From an uncultured Chlorobiaceae bacterium (GTDB lineage: Bacteria; Bacteroidota; Chlorobiia; Chlorobiales; Chlorobiaceae): 5,895 nt of DNA. The notes beneath the pieces were generated by a model, which saw nothing but the letters and a program-made list of their open reading frames with translations, was not told where the DNA came from and did no database searches. Below, piece after piece: positions 1 to 5,895 of the stretch (positions within the stretch are counted from its first letter, which is position 1; every line of letters begins with the position of its first letter). Where the stretch lies: the NCBI GenBank assembly GCA_903929845.1, contig CAIYWF010000254.1, positions 1 through 5,895 of the forward strand, in the 5' to 3' direction. The translations under genes were made by a program, and so were the position numbers.

Positions 1-627
1 GCTGTTTACGGAAGTCCGCACTATCTGCCCATTGACGAACAGCATCCCACAAACCCTGAAAATTTTTACGGTTTTACAAAGCTTGAAATCGAGCGTCTTT
101 TGGAGTGGTATGACCGGCTTAAAGGGATGCGCTATGCGGCAATCCGATATTTCAATGCTGCAGGGTATGATGTGCAGGGGCGGATAACGGGGCTGGAGTT
201 GAACCCCGGGAATCTGCTGCCTCTTGTGATGGAGACTGCTGGGGGTATTCGATCGAAAATCTCCATTTTTGGAGATGATTACCCGACACGTGATGGAAGC
301 GGCATTCGCGACTATGTTCATGTAAGCGATCTTGCGGAAGCACATGTCACCGCTTTTGAATATATACGGAAACATGACAAGAGTTTGACGGTGAATCTCG
401 GCAGCCAGACTGGTGTCAGTGTGATTGAAATGATTGAAAAGGCACGGGTAATTACCGGTCGGGAAATTCCTGCTGAAGTTGCTGGCAGAAGGGTAGGCGA
501 CCCGGCAGAACTTGTGGCATCTTCCGGCAAGGCTCAGGAGTTGCTTGGGTGGGCGCCGAAATACAGTGACGTCGATACCCTTGTTTCTACAACGTGGAAG
601 ATGTACGAAAAGTATATTACCCGTTAA
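1..627 (+). CDS. galE: UDP-glucose/UDP-hexose 4-epimerase (GalE-type), 5'-truncated by the window edge
   Basis: The enzyme interconverts UDP-glucose and UDP-galactose (or the N-acetyl forms) using bound NAD, in the cytoplasm. It is an extended short-chain dehydrogenase/reductase. The reading frame is open from base 1 and gives 208 residues; by comparison with E. coli GalE roughly the first 125 are missing, including the GxxGxxG NAD-binding motif and the catalytic Ser/Thr. The visible part begins with AVYG. The catalytic YxxxK follows as YGFTK (Tyr codon 67-69, Lys codon 79-81). Next come RYFNAAG, IFGDDYPTRDG and IRDYVHVSDLAEAH, all hallmarks of the family, and a C-terminal RRVGDPAELVASSGKA segment that closes the sugar pocket. 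In that segment Leu (511-513) seems to sit where E. coli has Tyr299, so substrate choice between glucose and N-acetylglucosamine forms is open. The gene ends 18 bases before the GDP-mannose gene, suggesting one nucleotide-sugar operon. The family call is secure; the exact substrate is not. Confidence 0.93.
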   Translation, partial: AVYGSPHYLPIDEQHPTNPENFYGFTKLEIERLLEWYDRLKGMRYAAIRYFNAAGYDVQGRITGLELNPGNLLPLVMETAGGIRSKISIFGDDYPTRDGSGIRDYVHVSDLAEAHVTAFEYIRKHDKSLTVNLGSQTGVSVIEMIEKARVITGREIPAEVAGRRVGDPAELVASSGKAQELLGWAPKYSDVDTLVSTTWKMYEKYITR

Positions 628-645
628 TACATAATTTGTTCCTTC

Positions 646-2061
646 ATGATTATTCCTGTTATTCTCAGTGGTGGTTCGGGAACCAGACTCTGGCCTCTTT
701 CTCGGGCATTGTACCCCAAGCAGTTGCATTCGCTGACAGGCGAAAATACCATGCTTCAGGATACGGTGTTTCGCCTTGCCTCAATCGAGGAGCGAGGGCC
801 GGTTTATTGTGTCTGCAATGAGAGTCATCGGTTTCTGGTGGCTGAGCAACTGCACGAAACAGGCGCTGATATCGGAGAGATTATTCTTGAACCATCAGGC
901 CGCAATACGGCGCCTGCTGCCGCTATTGCGGCACTGCTGATCACAAAAAAGTATCCGGATGCTGTTATGCTGGTTTTGCCTGCTGATCATGTTATTCCAG
1001 ATACCGCAGCCTTTGGTGCTGCGGTTGCTGCAGGAAAATCGGCAGCCGAAGCGGGTGAGCTGGTGACGTTCGGTATTGTAGCGGACTCTCCTGAAACAGG
1101 CTATGGTTATATTCGGGTATCCTCCGGCACGGAAAGTGAAAAGACGGTCTATCCCGTCCTTGAGTTTGTTGAGAAACCTGACAGGGAAACAGCGGAACGC
1201 TATCTTGCATCAGGTGACTATTTCTGGAACAGCGGTATTTTTCTTTTCAAGGCTGAAGCCTATCTTCTCGAGCTTGAAGCACAGAATCCAGCCATGCTTG
1301 CCGCTTGTCGTGAGGCTTTGGAGAAGTCAATTGAAGATCTTGACTTTTTGCGTCTTGATGCTGAGGCTTTTTGTGCGTCTCCATCAGATTCCATTGATTA
1401 TGCCGTGATGGAAAAAACCAGACGGGCGGTTCTTGTTCCTCTCAATGCTGGCTGGAATGATGTTGGTTCATGGTCTGCGCTCTGGGATGTTCAGGAACGT
1501 GATGATGCTGGCAATATAAAAAAGGGCGATGTTTTGCTGCATGATGTGAAAAACTGTTATATCCATGCTGCCAGCCGTCTTGTTACAGCAGTCGGTCTTG
1601 AAGGGCATATTATTATTGAAACATCCGATGCGGTGCTTGTGGCTTCACGGGAGTGTGTGCAGGACGTCAAGGTGCTTGTCGAACAGCTTAAAATGAATGA
1701 GCGGGATGAAGTGATGACACATCGACGGGTTTGCAGACCTTGGGGTACTTATGAAACAGCTGATGCTTCAGAGCGTTTCAAGGTCAAGCGCATTACGGTG
1801 AACCCTGGAGCTGCCCTCTCGTTGCAAAAACATCAACACCGTGCCGAACACTGGATTGTTGTGAGAGGAACGGCACTTGTTACTCTTGAGGACAAAAAAA
1901 TTACACTTCATGAGGATCAGTCAACCTATATTCCTGTTGGAGCATTTCATCGTCTTGAGAATACCGGAACAACTCCGCTTGAACTGATTGAGGTACAGTC
2001 TGGCAGTTATCTTGGAGAAGACGATATCGTTCGGGTCGATGATCGATATGGTCGGCAGTAG
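646..2061 (+). CDS. manC: Mannose-1-phosphate guanylyltransferase / mannose-6-phosphate isomerase (bifunctional, type II)
   Basis: This cytoplasmic enzyme makes GDP-mannose from mannose-1-phosphate and GTP, and also interconverts fructose-6-phosphate and mannose-6-phosphate, supplying mannose, fucose or rhamnose units for polysaccharides. The 471 residues match the usual length of the fused family. The N-terminal nucleotidyltransferase domain (about 1-285) shows GGSGTRLWPLSR at 9-20, YPKQ at 23-26, EPSGRNTAP at 82-90, LPADHVI at 111-117, FVEKPD at 174-179, WNSGIF at 194-199 and NAGWNDVGSW at 267-276. The C-terminal cupin isomerase domain (about 355-465) shows RPWG at 364-367, the metal-binding QKHQHRAEHW at 394-403, and His435 after the STYIP segment. 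The start is fixed by the family's standard opening (MIIPVILSGGSG). No Shine-Dalgarno sequence is visible before it, so translation may be coupled to the epimerase gene 18 bases upstream. The enzyme is named manC, cpsB, xanB or algA depending on the host. Both domains look intact. Confidence 0.96.
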   Translation: MIIPVILSGGSGTRLWPLSRALYPKQLHSLTGENTMLQDTVFRLASIEERGPVYCVCNESHRFLVAEQLHETGADIGEIILEPSGRNTAPAAAIAALLITKKYPDAVMLVLPADHVIPDTAAFGAAVAAGKSAAEAGELVTFGIVADSPETGYGYIRVSSGTESEKTVYPVLEFVEKPDRETAERYLASGDYFWNSGIFLFKAEAYLLELEAQNPAMLAACREALEKSIEDLDFLRLDAEAFCASPSDSIDYAVMEKTRRAVLVPLNAGWNDVGSWSALWDVQERDDAGNIKKGDVLLHDVKNCYIHAASRLVTAVGLEGHIIIETSDAVLVASRECVQDVKVLVEQLKMNERDEVMTHRRVCRPWGTYETADASERFKVKRITVNPGAALSLQKHQHRAEHWIVVRGTALVTLEDKKITLHEDQSTYIPVGAFHRLENTGTTPLELIEVQSGSYLGEDDIVRVDDRYGRQ

Positions 2062-2103
2062 AAAGAAAAGTTTCACACTCTGGAACAGCTTCTTCTGCTT
2101 TGC

Positions 2104-2135
2104 TTTGATAGCATGATTAAATATATTACATTTTG
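2104..2135 (+). promoter_or_regulatory. Possible promoter for the chlorosome-envelope-like gene
   Basis: The 111-base gap before the small gene is AT-rich and contains TTGATA (2105-2110) followed, 16 bases on, by TACATT (2127-2132), a moderate match to a sigma-70 promoter. The same stretch can be read as TTTG (2104-2107), a 19-base spacer and TACATTTTG (2127-2135). That is close to, but one base longer than, the TAnnTTTG element of Bacteroidetes promoters. Either reading would start transcription about 30 bases before the start codon. No terminator is visible between the upstream gene and this site, so read-through from the sugar genes is also possible. This is inference from pattern alone. 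Confidence 0.35.
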
Positions 2136-2172
2136 AAAGTATTGTAGCGGTAAACCTAAACAGCAGTGAAAT

Positions 2173-2388
2173 ATGGCTGAAGAAACGAAGACGTCCGGTC
2201 AAAATCAGCAGAAACAAGGTGATTTTGTGAAAGGGGATTTTTCTACTATCCTTGTTGGTGTAGGCACTCTTATTGACAGTACGATTGAGCCAGTAAGCAA
2301 GATTCTTGCCCAGACCCTTGATTCTCTTGCTGTGGTTGCAAAACAAATTCTTGAAGGTGTCAACTCTACGCTTGGAGGCAAGAAGTAA
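2173..2388 (+). CDS. Probable chlorosome envelope protein, CsmB/CsmF family
   Basis: This is a 71-residue protein with a polar, charged N-terminus (1-21) and then a helical stretch (about 22-66) rich in Val, Leu, Ile, Thr, Ser and Ala. The tail is Gly-Gly-Lys-Lys. The pattern IEPVSKILAQTLDSLA at 38-53, followed by VVAKQILEGVNSTL, resembles from memory the C-terminal half of the CsmB/CsmF proteins (IQPxxKTATxL...TQVLQxVxS). These small proteins sit in the lipid monolayer around the chlorosome, the light-harvesting body of green sulfur bacteria. There is no signal peptide and no cysteine. The helix looks amphipathic rather than membrane-spanning, fitting a monolayer-associated protein. The ATG at 2173 is the natural start; only weak ribosome-binding potential (GTGAA) precedes it. 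The gene stands alone, followed by a strong terminator, which suits a separately and strongly expressed structural protein. I cannot decide between CsmB and CsmF. Another small amphipathic coat protein is the alternative. Confidence 0.65.
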   Translation: MAEETKTSGQNQQKQGDFVKGDFSTILVGVGTLIDSTIEPVSKILAQTLDSLAVVAKQILEGVNSTLGGKK

Positions 2389-2435
2389 GCGTCGAAAGGT
2401 ATATCGGCGTTCAGGCTTTGTTCATACATGTTTTC

Positions 2436-2491
2436 AGGCAAGCTTTTCGGTTATTGAAAGGCTTGCCTTTACTGTTTTATAATTGTTTTTT
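2436..2491 (+). terminator. Rho-independent terminator after the chlorosome-like gene
   Basis: An inverted repeat forms a 13-bp stem: 2436-2448 pairs with 2456-2468, with one G·U pair and the core AGGCAAGC/GCTTGCCT perfect. The loop is seven bases, GGTTATT. T-rich sequence follows (TTT at 2468-2470, TTTT at 2475-2478, six T at 2486-2491). It lies 47 bases after the stop codon of the 71-residue gene. No A-run precedes the left arm, so it should act mainly on + strand transcripts. Confidence 0.8.
2454..2483 (+). promoter_or_regulatory. Candidate ileS promoter P1, overlapping the terminator stem
   Basis: TTGAAA at 2454-2459 (five of six matches to the sigma-70 -35 consensus) is followed after 18 bases by a perfect TATAAT at 2478-2483. 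The -35 lies at the end of the loop and in the right arm of the terminator hairpin. Transcription would begin near 2490, giving a leader of about 70 bases before ileS. This is a sequence match only. Confidence 0.5.
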
Positions 2492-2513
2492 ACCGCTTGA
2501 TTTTTTTTATAAT
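2483..2513 (+). promoter_or_regulatory. Candidate ileS promoter P2 (perfect -10, weak -35)
   Basis: A second perfect TATAAT lies at 2508-2513 directly after a run of eight T (2501-2508). The best -35 is TTGTTT at 2483-2488 with a long 19-base spacer, so it is weaker than P1. Transcription from here would start about 40 bases before the ileS start codon. The T-run between the two elements could bend the DNA. Pattern-based, low to moderate confidence. Confidence 0.35.
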
Positions 2514-2558
2514 CACAGGCATTTTTGCTTGTTTCTGATTGAATGATTCTGAAGAATT

Positions 2559-5500
2559 ATGGACAATAAATTTGTTGAGTATCCCTCAAGTGTGGCTTAC
2601 AGCGTCGTAGAGGCAGAAGTTTTGGCCTACTGGAATGAACAGGGGATTTTTCACAAAAGCCTTGAAGAAAAACCAGCAGAGAGGGTCTACTCTTTTTATG
2701 AAGGACCTCCGACCGTTAACGGCAAGCCAGGGGTTCACCATGTCTTTAGCCGTACCATAAAGGATGTTGTCTGCCGCTACAAAACGATGCAGGGATACCG
2801 TGTCCCCCGAAAGGCCGGTTGGGATACTCATGGATTGCCGGTCGAGATTTCTGTGGAGAAAAAGCTTGGTCTGAAGAACAAGGCCCAGGTTGTTGCGTAT
2901 GGGGATGGCGAGTTCAATGCCGAGGCACGGGCGCTGGTCTATCACCATATTGACGATAACCGCGAAGGGTGGGGAAAGCTGACCGAGCGGATGGGATACT
3001 GGGTCGATATGGACCACCCCTACATCACCTGCACCAATGACTATATCGAATCAGTCTGGTGGGCGCTGAAAACAATTTTCGACAAGGGACTGATTTATAA
3101 GGACTATAAAATTGTTCCGCAGGATCCGAAATCTGAGACGGTGCTGAGTTCGCATGAGCTAGCTCTGGGGTATAAAGAGGTGAAAGACCCGAGCATTTAT
3201 GTGAAATTTAGAGTCCGGGGATCTGAAGAGTCTTTGCTCGTCTGGACGACGACTCCATGGACACTCATTTCCAATGTGGCGCTTTGTGTCGGTTCAGATA
3301 TTGACTACGTCAAAGTTTATAATGTCGATAGCGGAGAAGTGATGATCCTTGCCAGGTCACGCATGCAGGTGCTGCTGGAGAAGAACGAGGAGGGGGAATC
3401 GCTCTGGACGATTATTGCTGAACTGAAAGGGCGTGATCTTGAAGGGCTTGACTATGAGCCGCTTTTCAACTATATGCACCCCGAAAAAAAGTGCTGGTAC
3501 GTTACCTCCGGGACGTTTGTCTCTACTGAAGATGGTACCGGTATTGTTCATATTGCTCCTGCATTCGGCGCTGATGACTATGAAATTGCAAAAAAATATG
3601 ATTTACCGATGCTCCAGCCGGTTGCCCGGAACGGCTGCTTTACGGCTGAAGTCAGCGATTATGACGGCATGTTTTTCAAGGATACCGACCCACTCATTAT
3701 CCGTCAGCTCAAGGATGCGGGAAAATTGTACCGTAAGGAGATCATTACCCACACCTATCCCTATTCGTGGCGTTATGATGTGCCGGTCATCTATTATGCA
3801 CGGGAGTCCTGGTATATCAGGACAACGGCAATAGCCGCCCGTATGGTGGAACTCAACAAAACCATAAACTGGTGTCCCCCTGAGATTGGCACAGGACGTT
3901 TCGGCAACTGGCTGGAAGAGAACAAGGATTGGGCGCTGTCACGAGAGCGTTTCTGGGGTTCACCGCTGCCGCTCTGGGTTTCGGAGGATTTTGTTATTGG
4001 TGATGATGCCTCATCGGGAAAAATGTTTGCTGTCGGTTCCGTTGCCGAGTTGCGTGAGGGATTCATTGATATTGATGGCGAGAGGCTCCTTCTTGGAGAG
4101 GCGCTCGACAGGGGGCTGGTGGAGCTTGATCTGCACAAGCCCTTTGTTGACAACATCTATTTCATCAGAGATGGTCGACGGTTCAACCGGACACCCGAGC
4201 TTGTTGACGTCTGGTTCGACAGTGGCTCCATGCCGTTTGCCCAGTTGCACTATCCCATTGAAAATCGTGAAGTGTTCGATGCAACCTTTCCGGCTGATTT
4301 CATTGCTGAAGGGGTTGATCAGACCAGAGGCTGGTTCTATACCCTGCACGCTATTGCCACTCTTATTTTTGATAAGCCTGCCTATAAAAACCTTATTGTC
4401 AATGGCCATATTCTTGATAAAAACGGCCAGAAAATGTCGAAGTCAAAAGGCAACGTGGTTGATCCTTTTGCAACTATGGAGCGTTATGGTGCCGATGCAC
4501 TTCGCTGGTACCTGATGGTGAGCAGCCCTCCTTGGAGACCGAAATCGTTCAATACCGATGAAATTGAGGAGGAACAGCGCAAGTTCTTCCGGGCATTCAT
4601 CAACAGCTATAATTTTTTTGTGCTTTACGCCAATGTTGATGGTTTTACCTTTGCTGAGCCTGAAATCGCTGTGCAGGAGCGTTCGGAACTTGACCGCTGG
4701 GTGCTCTCCTGCCTGAATACCCTGATTGAGGGAGTTTACCTGCGTATGGAACAGTATGACCTTACCGGTGCAGTCAGGCTGATCAATGATTTTACCATTG
4801 ATGATCTTTCAAACTGGTATATACGCCGTTCAAGAAAGAGGTTCTGGAAAAGTGACATGGGGCCGGACAAGATTGCGGCCTATCAGACGCTCTATCGCTC
4901 TCTTAAGACACTGGCGAAGCTGCTGGCACCTTTTATTCCGTTTCTTGCAGAGCGGATTTACCTGAATCTTAACGGAATCAGCCAGCTTGAATCCTGCAAG
5001 TCCGTTCACCTTGCAGATTTTCCGATTTTTGACCTGTCGGCTATTGACCGTCCGCTGGAGCAACGTATGAAAAAGGCGCAGATTATTACTTCGCTTGTGC
5101 GCACCATGCGCGAAAAAGCCTCAATCAAGGTTCGTCAGCCGCTCAAACGTATTTTGCTCGCAGTGTCTGATGCTGCGGCAAGGGAAGAATATCGGCTGGT
5201 CAGTGAGATTATCATGGAAGAGGTCAATGTCCACAAGATAGAGTACATCGAAGATGAGGGTTCGGTGATCAGCAAGAAGGTAAAACCAAATTTCAAAACC
5301 CTTGGGCCTCGTTTTGGCAAGGAGATGAAAGCACTGGCTGAAGCTATCAGGATCATGAGCCATAAACAGATTGCGGTTCTTGAAAAAGAGGGTCAACTTG
5401 CCCTGGAACTTGACGGCAGGGTGTTTGATCTTGTGCGTGAAGATGTAGAGATCATGCACGAAGATATTGAAGGGTGGCTTGTGGCCTCCGATGAAGCGAA

Positions 5501-5816
5501 TGGTATTATGGTCGCTCTTGATACGGAGATTACAGAAGAGCTTGAGATGCAGGGTCTTGCCCGTGAACTGGTGAGTCGAATTCAGGCGCTTCGCAAAGAG
5601 AGCGGCCTTGAGATTACTGACCGAATCAAGATATATGTCGATCCTGTTCCTGAATCAGCAAAACTTTGGCCTGCTATTCAATTCAATGAAGCTTATATTA
5701 AAGCAGAGACTCTGGCAGAATCTGTTGAAAAAATGAGAGCTGAAGGTGCTTCTGATGTAAGGGAGAGGATAAATGATCAAGAATGTTTTCTGTCACTTGA
5801 AAAGTATGATCGATAA
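2559..5816 (+). CDS. ileS: Isoleucyl-tRNA synthetase, type 2 (IleRS2), with a swapped GVHH signature motif
   Basis: This enzyme charges tRNA-Ile with isoleucine in the cytoplasm and removes mischarged valine. The 1085 residues exceed the roughly 940 of E. coli IleRS and fit the longer type 2 group. No C-terminal zinc-binding cysteine cluster is seen, also as expected for type 2. Domains in order: catalytic Rossmann fold with GPPTVNGKPGVHH at 49-61 and AGWDTHGLPVE at 86-96; CP1 editing domain with TTTPWTLISN at 230-239 and GTGIVHIAPAFGADDY at 326-341; the second catalytic half with FWGSPLPLW at 465-473, DVWFDSGS at 550-557 and the intact KMSKS at 625-629; anticodon-binding helices with NWYIRRSRKRFW at 752-763; and a C-terminal extension containing IKVRQPLKRILL at 856-867. 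The first signature motif is Gly-Val-His-His (58-61), not His-x-Gly-His. The start gives a family-like N-terminus and is preceded by a weak GAAG (2551-2554). A terminator and two promoter-like sites upstream suggest its own transcription. The reading frame is intact. Confidence 0.97.
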   Translation: MDNKFVEYPSSVAYSVVEAEVLAYWNEQGIFHKSLEEKPAERVYSFYEGPPTVNGKPGVHHVFSRTIKDVVCRYKTMQGYRVPRKAGWDTHGLPVEISVEKKLGLKNKAQVVAYGDGEFNAEARALVYHHIDDNREGWGKLTERMGYWVDMDHPYITCTNDYIESVWWALKTIFDKGLIYKDYKIVPQDPKSETVLSSHELALGYKEVKDPSIYVKFRVRGSEESLLVWTTTPWTLISNVALCVGSDIDYVKVYNVDSGEVMILARSRMQVLLEKNEEGESLWTIIAELKGRDLEGLDYEPLFNYMHPEKKCWYVTSGTFVSTEDGTGIVHIAPAFGADDYEIAKKYDLPMLQPVARNGCFTAEVSDYDGMFFKDTDPLIIRQLKDAGKLYRKEIITHTYPYSWRYDVPVIYYARESWYIRTTAIAARMVELNKTINWCPPEIGTGRFGNWLEENKDWALSRERFWGSPLPLWVSEDFVIGDDASSGKMFAVGSVAELREGFIDIDGERLLLGEALDRGLVELDLHKPFVDNIYFIRDGRRFNRTPELVDVWFDSGSMPFAQLHYPIENREVFDATFPADFIAEGVDQTRGWFYTLHAIATLIFDKPAYKNLIVNGHILDKNGQKMSKSKGNVVDPFATMERYGADALRWYLMVSSPPWRPKSFNTDEIEEEQRKFFRAFINSYNFFVLYANVDGFTFAEPEIAVQERSELDRWVLSCLNTLIEGVYLRMEQYDLTGAVRLINDFTIDDLSNWYIRRSRKRFWKSDMGPDKIAAYQTLYRSLKTLAKLLAPFIPFLAERIYLNLNGISQLESCKSVHLADFPIFDLSAIDRPLEQRMKKAQIITSLVRTMREKASIKVRQPLKRILLAVSDAAAREEYRLVSEIIMEEVNVHKIEYIEDEGSVISKKVKPNFKTLGPRFGKEMKALAEAIRIMSHKQIAVLEKEGQLALELDGRVFDLVREDVEIMHEDIEGWLVASDEANGIMVALDTEITEELEMQGLARELVSRIQALRKESGLEITDRIKIYVDPVPESAKLWPAIQFNEAYIKAETLAESVEKMRAEGASDVRERINDQECFLSLEKYDR

Positions 5817-5878
5817 TTGTATTATCAAACGCTCTTTTTTTGTCGAATTCTGTTAGCATAAAGAAAACAAGGTTTATT

Positions 5879-5895
5879 ATGGCGAAAAAAAATGA
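5879..5895 (+). CDS. Start of an unidentified gene downstream of ileS, cut by the window end
   Basis: ATG at 5879 opens a frame reading Met-Ala-Lys-Lys-Asn before the window ends. An AAGG (5869-5872) six bases upstream is a reasonable ribosome-binding site, better than those of the other genes here. The gap after the ileS stop is 62 bases with no convincing terminator, so co-transcription with ileS is plausible. From known gene order in Bacteroidetes/Chlorobi, a DksA/TraR-type zinc-finger protein followed by lspA would be a reasonable guess. Five codons cannot show this. Confidence 0.45.

Noticed and set aside
594..821. Open frame of 75 codons bridging the epimerase and GDP-mannose genes
   Set aside because: It overlaps both genes out of frame and covers the conserved N-terminal motif of the guanylyltransferase, which is clearly encoded in the other frame.
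2062..2172. Terminator after the GDP-mannose gene
   Set aside because: I found no inverted repeat longer than about four base pairs with a following T-run. The only T-rich stretches are not preceded by a stem.
1921..2346. Open frame of 141 codons on the minus strand spanning the end of the GDP-mannose gene, the gap and the small gene
   Set aside because: It overlaps two well-supported + strand genes, has a low-complexity composition rich in Lys, Phe and Leu, and shows no recognisable domain. It looks like an antisense shadow.
2514..2558. Possible T-box or other tRNA-sensing leader before ileS
   Set aside because: The leader is at most about 70 bases, with no room for specifier and antiterminator stems. 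T-box control is known mainly in Firmicutes and Actinobacteria.
3886..4515. Open frame of 209 codons on the + strand inside ileS
   Set aside because: It is an alternative frame of the strongly conserved synthetase region holding FWGSPLPLW and KMSKS. The ileS frame explains the conservation.
5812..5841. Perfect 6-bp inverted repeat GATAAT-TGT-ATTATC followed by a run of seven T, possible ileS terminator
   Set aside because: The stem is short and nearly all A-T, overlaps the stop codon, and is separated from the T-run by eight bases. It is probably too weak to terminate, so it is not listed as a feature.

Overview
The window looks like a chromosomal segment of a green sulfur bacterium (Chlorobiaceae, Chlorobium/Pelodictyon-like). 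Two things suggest this: a small protein resembling the CsmB/CsmF chlorosome envelope proteins, and a long type 2 isoleucyl-tRNA synthetase of the kind found in the Bacteroidetes/Chlorobi group. Base composition looks close to balanced. All recognised genes lie on the + strand and the coding density is high. The taxonomic call is an inference from protein resemblance, not from a search.

Layout. Positions 1-627 hold the C-terminal part of a GalE-type UDP-hexose 4-epimerase; its N-terminal Rossmann glycine motif lies before the window. After 18 bases comes a complete bifunctional mannose-1-phosphate guanylyltransferase/mannose-6-phosphate isomerase (646-2061). Together these two genes look like the end of a nucleotide-sugar operon feeding surface polysaccharide synthesis (UDP-Gal or UDP-GalNAc, and GDP-mannose). 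A 111-base gap with a possible promoter precedes a 71-residue chlorosome-envelope-like gene (2173-2388). A strong intrinsic terminator hairpin (2436-2468) closes that unit. Two perfect TATAAT hexamers follow within 45 bases, one with a good -35 lying inside the terminator's own stem, and these probably drive ileS (2559-5816, 1085 residues, complete). The window ends five codons into another gene (5879 onward), which may be co-transcribed with ileS.

How the genes relate. The first two belong to nucleotide-sugar metabolism, the small gene to the photosynthetic antenna, and ileS to translation. They are neighbours rather than one pathway, and the terminator/promoter block separates ileS from what precedes it.

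The most notable point is in ileS. The class I signature motif reads Gly-Val-His-His instead of His-x-Gly-His, so its first and third residues are swapped. This form has been described for some type 2 IleRS enzymes and linked there to very high mupirocin resistance. I saw no mobile element, CRISPR array, tRNA or rRNA gene, and no evidence of a wholly new multi-gene system.
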